Shown here: positions 37,356-45,400 of the stretch, in pieces
Numbering within the stretch: position 1 is the stretch's first letter
How the letters are laid out: every line of letters begins with the position of its first letter
The notes under the pieces: generated by a model
What the model saw: only the letters and a program-made list of their open reading frames with translations
The model's database searches: none
Told to the model about the DNA's origin: nothing
Origin: Fluviirhizobium alvei
GTDB lineage: Bacteria; Pseudomonadota; Alphaproteobacteria; Rhizobiales; Rhizobiaceae
Assembly (NCBI RefSeq): GCF_030551875.1
Contig: NZ_JAUOZU010000001.1
Span: 496,001 to 560,000, forward strand
Reading direction: 5' to 3'
DNA: 64,000 nucleotides
Translations under genes and position numbers: made by a program

Positions 37356-37613
37356 ATGCGCGCTCTTTTTGCATCTGTTGTTGTTCTCTCCACCGTTGCT
37401 GCCATTCCTGCCGCCTATGCTGCGACGCAGTCGATGACCGGTACCGTCAAGTCCTATGTCGCGGGCAAGTCGCTCACGCTCAAGAACGGCGACCAGTTCG
37501 TCCTGCCGGTGAACTTCAAGGATCCGGGCATCAAGACCGGCGAGAAGGTCAAGGTGGCCTATGAGAAGGCAGGAAAGAAGCTCCAGGCCGAGATGGTGAC
37601 CATCGTCCACTGA
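37356..37613 (+). CDS. Small exported DUF1344-type protein
   Basis: 85 residues with a signal peptide (MRALFASVVVLSTVAAIPAAYA) and a short beta-strand-rich domain (MTGTVKSYVAGKSLTLKNGDQFVLPVNFKDPGIKTGEKVKVAYEKAGKKLQAEMVTIV) that resembles DUF1344, a small periplasmic OB-like family of Rhizobiales. AAAGAGGA stands before the ATG. The upstream 280 bp are unusually AT-rich and may carry a strong promoter. A stem-loop follows the stop, so the gene is probably transcribed alone. Function unknown. Confidence 0.8.
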   Translation: MRALFASVVVLSTVAAIPAAYAATQSMTGTVKSYVAGKSLTLKNGDQFVLPVNFKDPGIKTGEKVKVAYEKAGKKLQAEMVTIVH

Positions 37614-37626
37614 GTTCTGATCCCGG

Positions 37627-37660
37627 GGCGCCACACGTGGTTCTCACCATGTGTGGCGCC
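37627..37660 (+). terminator. Stem-loop after the DUF1344 gene
   Basis: GGCGCCACACGTGGT pairs with ACCATGTGTGGCGCC (one G-T pair) over a 4-nt loop, a 15-bp stem starting 14 bp after the stop. There is no T tract, but the stability suggests a terminator. Confidence 0.55.
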
Positions 37661-37794
37661 ATCGCCACCTTGTATAAACAGAAAAAACGATAGGTCTGTT
37701 TCGAATTTCCTCTCACTTTTCATGCGTATGCACAGTTAAATCCCTTTCGACTTTAGTTTTTCTTCCCGACTGCTTTCTTGACGCTTGGTATGAG

Positions 37795-38853
37795 TTGACA
37801 ATAGAGCGGCGAAAGGTCTTGCTTGCGTTGGTTTTCCGGCGGCTCTGGAGGTGTCGATTGGCGTTTGAGCGGATGCAGGGCCCGGTTGCCATCCGCGGGC
37901 GAATGGCGCGACCCGAAGATGCCCTGGCGCTTCTGGGCTTTCTCGAATGTTTCCTCTGGCGTCGCGATGTGGGGGCCACTTTATGGGCGGAACCGGTTGC
38001 CCGTCACCTCCGCGCGGGTTCATTGCGCGGTGGCATGATCGAGGAAATTCACGGCCAGGATAACGGCTCTATCTTGCTGTCGGCTGTCGGCTTCAGTGCC
38101 TTTGTCACGGATCGTGCCGTCGCCGCGCTGATGGAGGCCGGTCGGCCCGAGGGCGCGCTCGACATGCTTGGCCGCGTCTGCTCCGGTGAAGACGGACTTC
38201 TGCTCAAGGAAGCCGAGATCGCCGCCGCCAATGGGGGCGAGGGATTGAACCTCATGGTTCTCGGCTTCGCCCATCGCTATGAAAATCCGGATGATCCCAA
38301 CTGCCGCGCGCTGCTTGCGCGGGCCATCGCGCATTTCGTCGAGGCCCATTCCGGCTTCAATCTTCGACAGATCGTCCGGGAGGATCCCGAGCCGGTCGCC
38401 AGTGTTCTCATCAGTTCCGGCATGCGGGAAGTGGCGCGTTATCCGTTGCCGGGTGTCGAATTTGTGGTGACGCACCGCCGCCGCGATGACGATCTACCGC
38501 TGTTTCCCGATTCGATCACCGCCCAACTGATGGCCCACAGCCCGCCGATCATCCGTTTCTCCGCCGCACAACGCGCGCTGCTCGAACTCGCCTGCGATGC
38601 CATGACCGATGATGACATTGCCGAAACGCTCGGCCTCTCGATCAATACCGTCAAGCGCACCTGGAAGCTGATCTATGACCGCGTCGCCGATCGCGCGCCT
38701 CAGGTCATGATGGGTCGCGCGCTCGGGCACGGATCCTCTCCGGGACGCGGCACCGAGAAACGCCGCCACCTGATCAGCTATCTCAAACAGCATCCGCAGG
38801 AGTTGCGTCCGATTGCCGATCGTGCTGTTCCCCGGGGAACAGGACCCTTTTAG
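37795..38853 (+). CDS. LuxR-type HTH regulator
   Basis: 352 residues from a TTG at 37795, or 326 from the ATG at 37873; neither has a good ribosome-binding site, so the N terminus is uncertain. Residues about 258-310 form a GerE/LuxR helix-turn-helix (FSAAQRALLELACDAMTDDDIAETLGLSINTVKRTWKLIYDRV). The preceding 230 residues (ALALLGFLECFLWRRDVGATLWAEPVARHL; LLARAIAHFVEAHSGFNLRQIV) are not a recognised autoinducer-binding or receiver domain. It sits 60 bp before an RTX protein gene on the same strand and may control it. The C terminus is basic. Confidence 0.75.
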   Translation: MTIERRKVLLALVFRRLWRCRLAFERMQGPVAIRGRMARPEDALALLGFLECFLWRRDVGATLWAEPVARHLRAGSLRGGMIEEIHGQDNGSILLSAVGFSAFVTDRAVAALMEAGRPEGALDMLGRVCSGEDGLLLKEAEIAAANGGEGLNLMVLGFAHRYENPDDPNCRALLARAIAHFVEAHSGFNLRQIVREDPEPVASVLISSGMREVARYPLPGVEFVVTHRRRDDDLPLFPDSITAQLMAHSPPIIRFSAAQRALLELACDAMTDDDIAETLGLSINTVKRTWKLIYDRVADRAPQVMMGRALGHGSSPGRGTEKRRHLISYLKQHPQELRPIADRAVPRGTGPF

Positions 38854-38913
38854 GGTAATTGCGGAACCAGAGCCCCGCGATGAACATGCCGTCACCCCAA
38901 GAGGAGAGACGAC

Positions 38914-40140
38914 ATGACCCTTCAGTTGCATCAGCTCACCACCACCATCACCACCACTTGGACTATTTCGACGACGGCCGACACCTGGATGGTCCGCTCC
39001 AGCGGCGTGATCAATTCCGGCGCAGCCGATGGGATACACGAAACGAGCGGCGCGGCCTCCAACCTGATCGACATTGCCGGTTTCGTCAAAGCCAGCAGTG
39101 CGATGGATGATCAGGCCGCCGGCATCCTGGCGGAAGGCTCGAACACCGATATCGGCATCGCTACGTCTGGTGTCGTTGAAGGGTTTTACGGCGTGGAACT
39201 GTTCGGCACGTCGCAGTCGCTGGTCAATCACGGCGCCATTTTTGGCGCCATCGCCAATGGCTATGGCGTCTATATGGATGGCAATGTCGGTTCCACCATC
39301 TCCAATTTCGGCTCGATCGGCGGCGATACGGCCGTCTTCATTTTTGGCGGCAATCTGCTCTCGGGTCCATCGGGTGTCACAGCCCTTGTCAATCGGGATG
39401 GCGGCGTGATCTCGTCGACGGGCGATGCCATAAACGCCTCGACCGCCGACAATGAGTATATCCGTATCGTCAATCGCGGCCTGCTCGATGGTGACGATAT
39501 GGCCTATACCGGTGGTGATGGCTCGGATGTTCTCGTCAATTCCGGCGAGATCCAGGGCGATGTAAGGCTTGGCCTTGGCAGCGACAGCTTTGATGGCCGC
39601 GGCGGCAAGATGTTCGGCAATATCTATGGCGGTGGCGGTGGTGATACGCTTCTCACCTCGAAAGCCGGCCTGCAGCTGATCGAAGGGTTCGGGGCCGGGC
39701 GCGACAGTGTCTTCTCAACCGTCAGCTATGATCTGAACGCCAATGTCGAACAGCTTTTCCTGATCGGAAACAAGAATATCGATGGCAACGGTAATGGGCT
39801 CGACAACCGCCTCGAAGGCAATGTCGCCAACAACATTCTCAGGGGCGGCGATGGCAACGATCATCTCTGGGGCCATGCCGGTGCCGACAAGATGCGCGGC
39901 GGCGCTAATGCCGACATCTTCATTTTCGGCGATGGCGATGGGCGTGACCAGATCCTGGATTTCGAGAATGGCAGGGACCGTATCGATCTCTCGGGCTGGG
40001 CCAACACCTCCAATCTCTTCGACGTAAAGGCGCATCTCACCGTCGATGGCGACGATCTCGTCATCCGCGCCGGCTCCGATAGCCTGCGCCTGGTCGATGT
40101 CGACCGCAACGAACTCGACAGAAGCGATTTTCTGTTCTGA
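38914..40140 (+). CDS. RTX-type secreted protein 1
   Basis: 408 residues. It has no Sec signal peptide; the N terminus is Thr-rich (QLTTTITTTWTISTTADTW). A repetitive beta-helix-like part (residues about 30-230, with VNHGAIFGAI, SNFGSIGG, VNRDGGVIS, VNSGEIQGDV units) is followed by a short calcium-binding RTX block (GGDGNDHLWGHAGADKMRGGANADIFIFGDGDG) and a C-terminal type I secretion-like tail ending RSDFLF. GAGGAGAGA precedes the ATG. The gene follows the LuxR-type gene. Export by a type I transporter is expected, but none is in the window. The exact activity, adhesin or enzyme, is unknown. Confidence 0.8.
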   Translation: MTLQLHQLTTTITTTWTISTTADTWMVRSSGVINSGAADGIHETSGAASNLIDIAGFVKASSAMDDQAAGILAEGSNTDIGIATSGVVEGFYGVELFGTSQSLVNHGAIFGAIANGYGVYMDGNVGSTISNFGSIGGDTAVFIFGGNLLSGPSGVTALVNRDGGVISSTGDAINASTADNEYIRIVNRGLLDGDDMAYTGGDGSDVLVNSGEIQGDVRLGLGSDSFDGRGGKMFGNIYGGGGGDTLLTSKAGLQLIEGFGAGRDSVFSTVSYDLNANVEQLFLIGNKNIDGNGNGLDNRLEGNVANNILRGGDGNDHLWGHAGADKMRGGANADIFIFGDGDGRDQILDFENGRDRIDLSGWANTSNLFDVKAHLTVDGDDLVIRAGSDSLRLVDVDRNELDRSDFLF

Positions 40141-40150
40141 CTGAACCGGG

Positions 40151-40627
40151 TCAATCGACCCGGATCTCTTCTTCCGAAATCGGTGCGATCGAAATCGTAT
40201 CCTCGCCATGATGGAAGGCGATCGCGAGCCGGAAACTGTGGGCGATCCTGAGGGCGCGGTTGACGAACAGCTGCGCCACTTCCGGCGGGCAAAGCCGGCG
40301 CACGGCCTGTCGGAACAGGAGGAGCCAGCGACGGAAATGCGCTTCCCCCAGACCATCAAGGCTAAGATGCGGCGGCAGCGGCCTTCCATCGTAGCGATCG
40401 GTGCGAAGCAGCGTTGCCGACCAGAAATCGCTCATCTTGTCGAGATGGCGCGGCCAGTCCGCATCCGGAATATGGGCGGCGAAGATCGGCCCGATAAGGT
40501 CATCCTTGCGGATGGCATCGTAGAAACCATGCACAACCGCCCGGATCATCGCCTCGTCCAGCATGTCGGGCAGCGCGACGCCATCGATCACGATCGTCTT
40601 GCCTGTGCGGCTCTCGGCAATCTGCAT
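40151..40627 (-). CDS. Group III truncated haemoglobin
   Basis: 158 residues. The 2-on-2 globin pattern of group III is visible: FYDAIRKDDLIGPIFAAHIPDADWPRHLDKMSDFW with the Phe35-Tyr36 pair in helix B, the YDGRPLPPHLSL segment and GLGEAHFRRW with proximal His97. Members occur mainly in alphaproteobacteria and bind O2 or NO, often linked to nitrosative stress or respiration. The last ~20 residues (EDTISIAPISEEEIRVD) extend beyond the fold. It converges on RTX protein 1 with a 10-bp gap and is divergent from betB. Confidence 0.9.
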   Translation of the reverse strand: MQIAESRTGKTIVIDGVALPDMLDEAMIRAVVHGFYDAIRKDDLIGPIFAAHIPDADWPRHLDKMSDFWSATLLRTDRYDGRPLPPHLSLDGLGEAHFRRWLLLFRQAVRRLCPPEVAQLFVNRALRIAHSFRLAIAFHHGEDTISIAPISEEEIRVD

Positions 40628-40696
40628 GTCGAATCCAATCCGTTCTGATCCGGCGCGGATTTTAGACCCTTCTCGCCCGGATTTCGATGCGGCAAA

Positions 40697-40735
40697 GCGA
40701 CATCGTTTCGCTAGCGAAGCCTTCGTGTCGCAAAC
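40697..40735. promoter_or_regulatory. Nested palindrome upstream of betB
   Basis: A perfect 12-bp palindrome TTCGCTAGCGAA (40707-40718) lies inside wider arms GCGACA (about 40697) and TGTCGC (about 40726-40731). It sits in the 210-bp divergent region between the globin and betB starts, about 120 bp from betB. It is a good candidate operator for a dimeric or tetrameric regulator such as a BetI-like protein. Confidence 0.4.
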
Positions 40736-40837
40736 GGAACGGAATCTGGCCCCGGCAAAAACGGTATCGTCGCAATGTCACGGCTATATGCTAGGCTGAG
40801 GGGACCATCCCGAAACCATTCCAGACCGAGGTAGACG

Positions 40838-42301
40838 ATGCGCGCACAGCCCAAAGCCAGCCATTTCATCGATGGGGAGTATGTCGAGGATACTGCCGGC
40901 ACCCCTTTCGACAGCGTCTATCCCGCAACCGGTGAGGTGATCGCGCGTCTCCATGCCGCCACGCCGGCGATCATTGAACGCGCCATCGCCTCTGCCAAGC
41001 GTGCGCAGGTGGAATGGGCGGCGATGAGCCCGACGGCGCGCGGTCGCATCCTCAAGCGCGCTGCCCAGATCATGCGCGAACGCAACCGTGAGCTCTCCGA
41101 ACTCGAGACGCTCGATACCGGCAAGCCGATCCAGGAAACGATCGTCGCCGATCCGACCTCGGGTGCCGATGCGTTCGAATATTTCGGTGGCGTCGCGGCC
41201 TCCGCCCTCAATGGCGAGCATATTCCGCTCGGCGGCGACTGGGCCTACACAAAACGTATTCCGCTCGGCGTCTGCGTCGGCATCGGCGCCTGGAACTATC
41301 CCCAGCAGATCGCCTGCTGGAAGGGCGCGCCGGCGCTGATCTGCGGCAATGCCATGGTGTTCAAGCCTTCGGAAAACACGCCGCTCGGTGCGCTCAAGAT
41401 CGCCGAGATCCTCATCGAGGCCGGTCTGCCTAAGGGGCTATACAACGTCATCCAGGGAGATCGCTCCACCGGCCCGCAGCTGGTCAATCATCCCGATGTC
41501 AATAAAGTGTCGCTCACGGGCTCGGTGCCGACCGGCCGCAAGGTGGCGGAAGCCGCTGCAGGCCATCTCAAGCATGTGACGATGGAACTCGGCGGCAAGT
41601 CGCCGATGATCGTTTTTGACGATGCCGATGTCGAAAGCGCGATTTCCGGCGCCATGCTGGGCAATTTCTATTCGACCGGCCAGGTTTGCTCCAACGGCAC
41701 CCGCGTCTTCGTTCAGAAGGGCATCAAGGACAAGTTCCTGACCCGGCTCAAAGCCCGCACCGAAGCGATCCTGATCGGCGATCCGGAAGATGAGGCGACC
41801 CAGATGGGTCCGGTCATCAACCGCGCCCAGCAGGAAAAGATCCTCGCCTATATCGAAAAGGGCAAGGCCGAAGGCGCCACACTCGTCACCGGTGGCTCGA
41901 TTCCCAATTCGGTTTCGGCTGAAGGCTGCTATGTCCAGCCAACCGTGTTTGCCGATGTCACGGACGACATGACGATTGCGCGCGAGGAAATCTTCGGGCC
42001 GGTCATGTGCGTCCTGGATTTCGCGAATGAAGCGGAAGTCGTCGAACGCGCCAATGCGTCGGAATTCGGTCTCGCTGGCGGCGTCTTTACCGCCGATCTG
42101 GCCCGCGCCCACCGCATGGCCGACCAGATCGAGGCCGGTACCTTCTGGATCAACACCTACAATCTCTGCCCGGTCGAAATTCCCTTCGGCGGCGTCAAGC
42201 AGTCCGGTTTCGGTCGCGAAAATTCGCTCGCTGCCATCGAACATTATTCGGAACTGAAGACGGTCTATGTCGCCATGGGCAAGTGCGAGGCGCCGTATTG
42301 A
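40838..42301 (+). CDS. betB: Betaine aldehyde dehydrogenase
   Basis: 487 residues. BetB oxidises betaine aldehyde to glycine betaine with NAD(P)+. The catalytic Glu250 ([10 protein letters not shown]) and Cys284 (GQVCSNGTR) are present, as are [33 protein letters not shown] and [22 protein letters not shown] lies 6 nt before the ATG. In many rhizobia betA follows directly; here a MITE-like repeat, a broken betA copy and a toxin-antitoxin operon intervene, so co-transcription with betA is unlikely. Confidence 0.96.
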   Translation: MRAQPKASHFIDGEYVEDTAGTPFDSVYPATGEVIARLHAATPAIIERAIASAKRAQVEWAAMSPTARGRILKRAAQIMRERNRELSELETLDTGKPIQETIVADPTSGADAFEYFGGVAASALNGEHIPLGGDWAYTKRIPLGVCVGIGAWNYPQQIACWKGAPALICGNAMVFKPSENTPLGALKIAEILIEAGLPKGLYNVIQGDRSTGPQLVNHPDVNKVSLTGSVPTGRKVAEAAAGHLKHVTMELGGKSPMIVFDDADVESAISGAMLGNFYSTGQVCSNGTRVFVQKGIKDKFLTRLKARTEAILIGDPEDEATQMGPVINRAQQEKILAYIEKGKAEGATLVTGGSIPNSVSAEGCYVQPTVFADVTDDMTIAREEIFGPVMCVLDFANEAEVVERANASEFGLAGGVFTADLARAHRMADQIEAGTFWINTYNLCPVEIPFGGVKQSGFGRENSLAAIEHYSELKTVYVAMGKCEAPY

Positions 42302-42312
42302 TTAGGTAGAGC

Positions 42313-42592
42313 ACCCCTCACCAAGCGCGTCCATGCAATCGGCTTTGCCTCTTGCGGACTTGCTATCCTCTCCCGCAAGGGGAGAGGTAGGGTGCCGCAA
42401 GTGCGGCTTCGAGTTGGTTGAGGCGGTACCGCGGATTTACCTCTCCCCTTGCGGGAGAGGCTTGGCAGAGGCCGGCGAAGCCGGACAAAACAACAATGTT
42501 GTTTTGAGCGAACAAGGCCGGAGCGCGAACCGTGCGAGGGCAAAAAGGCCAGGTGAAGCGCAGCGAACCTTTGGCCGAAGTTGGTGAGGGGT
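42313..42592. repeat. MITE/RIME-like element between betB and betA
   Basis: 280 bp bounded by perfect 12-bp terminal inverted repeats (ACCCCTCACCAA at 42313-42324 and TTGGTGAGGGGT at 42581-42592). Inside are two 22-23-bp arms that are reverse complements (42367-42389 and 42438-42460, built on CTCTCCCGCAAGGGGAGAG) and a near-perfect 21-bp palindrome (42486-42506, arms CAAAACAAC/GTTGTTTTG). It has no transposase and no reading frame worth calling, so it fits a non-autonomous miniature element or a compound RIME. It begins 11 bp after betB stops and may form strong mRNA hairpins. Confidence 0.75.
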
Positions 42593-42633
42593 AAAACCCC
42601 ACATTAGGCGGCCACACAAAAGGCAGGCAGGGT

Positions 42634-42697
42634 ATGAACATGCAAGCTGATTTCATCATCGTAGGCTCAGGCTCCGCGCTGGCGTCGAGACCGTCGG
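42634..42697 (+). pseudogene. Truncated copy of the betA 5' end
   Basis: This 64-bp segment matches the first 73 bp of intact betA (43738-43810) with two substitutions and one in-frame 9-bp deletion between repeated GGCTCC units. It encodes [21 protein letters not shown] and then runs out of homology at 42698, 9 bp from the end of the toxin-antitoxin operon. An open frame continues to 42906, but only as the complement of the third operon gene. It looks like a scar of the event that put the operon between betB and betA. Confidence 0.85.
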
Positions 42698-42706
42698 CAG
42701 CTTGGC

Positions 42707-43030
42707 TCATTCACGCCGCAAGGCCTTTTCTTTCCGGGCGAGCGTTTCACCAAGTGGGCGGTCAGGATCTTTGCGTTTGGCCGGTTTCAACGCCTTGTGA
42801 TCGGCAAGCAGAAGCATTCGTTCGGCCTGCAAAGCATCGTCGTCCAGCATCGCATTCACAGCAATCCTGGCGCCATGTCTTCCGCGCCGGTTCGACTGAG
42901 CTTTGAAAAGAGGAATGTTTTTCCGGGATGCCTTGCTGTTCTCGCCATAGCCATTGCGGCAGTCTCTCTCCAGAGAGAGCTGTTTATCGCCCGGTGGCGA
43001 CCGGCGCTCGCGCGTCTTCGGATCGCTCAT
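42707..43030 (-). CDS. Third gene of the toxin-antitoxin operon, small basic protein
   Basis: 107 residues, very rich in Lys/Arg. The first 50 residues (KTRERRSPPGDKQLSLERDCRNGYGENSKASRKNIPLFKAQSNRRGRHG) contain a pattern (GDKxLSLxxDxRNxYGENxKxSRKxIPxxKAxxxR) that I associate from memory with uncharacterised rhizobial proteins near similar loci; no function is known. The start ATG overlaps the antitoxin stop (ATGA), so it is translationally coupled. It may be an RNA- or DNA-binding accessory. The stop lies 9 bp from the broken betA copy. Confidence 0.65.
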   Translation of the reverse strand: MSDPKTRERRSPPGDKQLSLERDCRNGYGENSKASRKNIPLFKAQSNRRGRHGARIAVNAMLDDDALQAERMLLLADHKALKPAKRKDPDRPLGETLARKEKALRRE

Positions 43031-43398
43031 GCTTGATCGTCCTGCTCCGAAGCCACCAGATCAACGAGATCGACCTTGAGCGCTATCGCAATACGCTTGA
43101 GCACATCGACAGAGCCAGTCTTCTTGCCGGTTTCGATGTCCGACAGATAGGGTTGGGAAATACCGGCAGCGGTGGCCAGTTGGCTCGCGGTCATACCGCG
43201 ATATTTGCGGAAAGTCCTGATGCGGCTGTCGGTTTCAAACAGTTCATAGACAAGTTCTGCCGGCCAAGTCTCTTCGCCAGCAGCGATACGGGCTTTGATT
43301 GCATCCGCCTTCAGACCATCGATCAGGTCCTCGAAATCATCCTCGCTCAAAAGAACATAGTTTTTACCGTCGAGCGTGAGGCGCTGAATATTACCCAT
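43027..43398 (-). CDS. XRE-family antitoxin
   Basis: 123 residues. The C-terminal half is a helix-turn-helix of the Cro/C1 class (IRTFRKYRGMTASQLATAAGISQPYLSDIETGKKTGSVDVLKRIAIALKVDLVDLV). The N-terminal half (MGNIQRLTLDGKNYVLLSEDDFEDLIDGLKADAIKARI) resembles the toxin-neutralising region of such antitoxins. It follows the RelE/ParE-like toxin gene by 6 bp, the HigBA order (toxin first), and overlaps the third gene by four bases. It should repress its own operon by binding upstream of the toxin gene. Confidence 0.88.
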   Translation of the reverse strand: MGNIQRLTLDGKNYVLLSEDDFEDLIDGLKADAIKARIAAGEETWPAELVYELFETDSRIRTFRKYRGMTASQLATAAGISQPYLSDIETGKKTGSVDVLKRIAIALKVDLVDLVASEQDDQA

Positions 43399-43404
43399 TC
43401 TGTG

Positions 43405-43650
43405 TCACTCCTTGTAGATTCCGCCGCGTGGACCGGCATCGATGACCATGACGACAAGCCCTTGGTCGTTAATGATGACACGGTCCTGTCCAACCCGGAT
43501 TCTGTAGTTATCGGAACCAACCAACTTCTTGATATCGACCGCCTCTCCCCTCGCATAGGCATCGACCTTGTCTCGGATCGCTTGTCGCCGTTTTGGCTGC
43601 ATCCGGCTGAGACTTCGTTCGGCGGCCTTGGAGTAGGTGACGCGTTTCAT
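43405..43650 (-). CDS. RelE/ParE-family toxin
   Basis: 81 residues. The small alpha/beta RelE/ParE fold is indicated by KRVTYSKAAERSLSRMQPKRRQAIRDKVDAYARGE, KKLVGSDNYRIRVGQDRVIIND and a strand-like end (QGLVVMVIDAGPRGGIYKE). Such toxins cut ribosome-bound mRNA (RelE/HigB) or poison gyrase (ParE); the sequence does not decide which. It is the first gene of the operon and divergent from betA, whose start is 87 bp away. Confidence 0.88.
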   Translation of the reverse strand: MKRVTYSKAAERSLSRMQPKRRQAIRDKVDAYARGEAVDIKKLVGSDNYRIRVGQDRVIINDQGLVVMVIDAGPRGGIYKE

Positions 43651-43652
43651 GA

Positions 43653-43669
43653 CCGGAGTATAGCTCCGG
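43653..43669 (-). promoter_or_regulatory. Candidate operator of the toxin-antitoxin operon
   Basis: CCGGAG and CTCCGG flank a 5-nt spacer directly upstream of the toxin start codon. The position suits autoregulation by the XRE antitoxin. The same 87-bp region must also serve betA. Confidence 0.45.
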
Positions 43670-43737
43670 GCAATAATTCACGCAATGATATAACTGTTAG
43701 CGATACCCTCCACTGACAGGGCGACAAGGAACCGTAC

Positions 43738-45393
43738 ATGACCATGCAAGCTGATTTCATCATCGTAGGCTCAGGCTCCGCCGGCTCCGCGCTGGCGTCG
43801 AGACTGTCGGAGGATGGCAAGAATACCGTTCTGGTGCTCGAATATGGCGGTTCGGATGTCGGGCCCTTCATCCAGATGCCGGCCGCGCTTGCCTGGCCGA
43901 TGAGCATGAAGATGTATAATTGGGGCTATCTCTCCGAGCCCGAGCCGAACCTCAACAACCGCCGCATCACGGCACCACGCGGTAAGGTCATCGGCGGTTC
44001 GTCCTCGATCAACGGCATGGTCTATGTCCGCGGTTCGGCCGAGGATTTCGACAGTTGGTCGGAGGCGGGCGCTACCGGCTGGTCCTATGCCGATGTGCTG
44101 CCCTATTTCAAGCGGCAGGAGAATTCCAAGGGCGGACAGGATGGCTGGCGCGGCACCGATGGTCCGCTGCATGTCCAGCGTGGCCCGGCGAAAAATCCGC
44201 TCGTGCGCGCCTTCGTCGAAGCCGGTCGCCAGGCGGGTTTCGAAACCACCGAAGATTATAACGGCGAAAAGCAGGAAGGCTTCGGCCTGATGGAGCAGAC
44301 GATCCACAAGGGTCATCGCTGGTCGGCTGCCTCCGCCTATCTGAAGCCAGCCTTGAAGCGTCCGAACGTCGAGCTTCTGCGCTGCTTTGCCCGCCGGGTG
44401 GTGATTGAGAATGGCCGCGCCATCGGCGTCGAGATCGAACGCGGCGGCAAGATCGAGGTGGTCAAGGCCAACCGCGAGGTCATCGTCTCGGCATCGTCCT
44501 TCAATTCGCCCAAGCTTCTCCTGCTGTCCGGCATCGGCCCGGCGGCGCATCTCAAGGAAATGGGCATCGAGGTCAAGCTCGACCGTCCGGGCGTCGGCGC
44601 CAACCTGATGGATCATATGGAATTCTATTTCCAGCAGGTCTCCACCAAGCCGGTCTCGCTCTATTCCTGGCTGCCCTGGTTCTGGCAGGGGGTGGCCGGC
44701 GCGCAGTGGCTCTTCACCAAGACGGGCCTCGGCACGTCGAACCAGTTCGAAAGCTGCGCCTTCGTGCGCTCGGCTCCCGGCGTCAAGCAGCCGGATATCC
44801 AGTTCCACTTCCTGCCGGTGGCGATTTCCTATGATGGCAAGGCGGCCGCCAAGAGCCATGGCTTCCAGGTCCATGTCGGCTACAACCATTCGAAATCGCG
44901 CGGCAGCGTTACGCTGCGTTCGCCCAATCCGATGGATGATCCGGTCATCCGCTTCAACTACATGAGCCATGAGGAAGACTGGATCAAGTTCCGCCATTGC
45001 GTGCGCCTGACCCGCGAAATCTTCTCGCAGAAGGCGTTTGATGATTTCCGTGGGCCGGAAATCCAGCCGGGCGAAAAGGTGCAGACCGACGCCGAGATCG
45101 ATGCTTTCCTCCGCGAGCATCTCGAAAGCGCCTATCATCCCTGTGGCACCTGCAAGATGGGGTCGAAGGACGATCCGATGGCGGTTGTCGATCCCGATAC
45201 CAGGGTCATCGGCATCGACGGGCTGCGCGTCGCCGACAGTTCGATCTTCCCGCGCCTCACCTATGGCAATCTCAACGGCCCCTCGATCATGACCGGCGAG
45301 AAGGCGGCCGACCATATTCTCGGCAAGCCGCGCCTGCCGCGCTCCAACCAGGTGCCGTGGATCAATCCGCGCTGGGAAACCTCCGATCGCTGA
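43738..45393 (+). CDS. betA: Choline dehydrogenase
   Basis: 551 residues of the GMC flavoprotein family. BetA oxidises choline to betaine aldehyde at the inner membrane. FAD-binding [20 protein letters not shown] is at the N terminus, then [52 protein letters not shown] and the C-terminal HPCGTCKMG with active-site His and [33 protein letters not shown] precedes the ATG. It is intact, but its 5' end is duplicated upstream and the promoter region now lies next to a divergent toxin-antitoxin operon. Confidence 0.96.
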   Translation: MTMQADFIIVGSGSAGSALASRLSEDGKNTVLVLEYGGSDVGPFIQMPAALAWPMSMKMYNWGYLSEPEPNLNNRRITAPRGKVIGGSSSINGMVYVRGSAEDFDSWSEAGATGWSYADVLPYFKRQENSKGGQDGWRGTDGPLHVQRGPAKNPLVRAFVEAGRQAGFETTEDYNGEKQEGFGLMEQTIHKGHRWSAASAYLKPALKRPNVELLRCFARRVVIENGRAIGVEIERGGKIEVVKANREVIVSASSFNSPKLLLLSGIGPAAHLKEMGIEVKLDRPGVGANLMDHMEFYFQQVSTKPVSLYSWLPWFWQGVAGAQWLFTKTGLGTSNQFESCAFVRSAPGVKQPDIQFHFLPVAISYDGKAAAKSHGFQVHVGYNHSKSRGSVTLRSPNPMDDPVIRFNYMSHEEDWIKFRHCVRLTREIFSQKAFDDFRGPEIQPGEKVQTDAEIDAFLREHLESAYHPCGTCKMGSKDDPMAVVDPDTRVIGIDGLRVADSSIFPRLTYGNLNGPSIMTGEKAADHILGKPRLPRSNQVPWINPRWETSDR

Positions 45394-45400
45394 GGTTTCC

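Noticed and set aside
42367-42460. CRISPR-like repeat units
   Set aside because: Only two arms that are inverted, not direct, repeats; no spacers of constant length and no cas genes in the window.
42634-42906. A 90-codon open frame starting with betA-like sequence
   Set aside because: Only the first 64 bp match betA; the rest is the complement of the third toxin-antitoxin gene. Treated as a broken copy.
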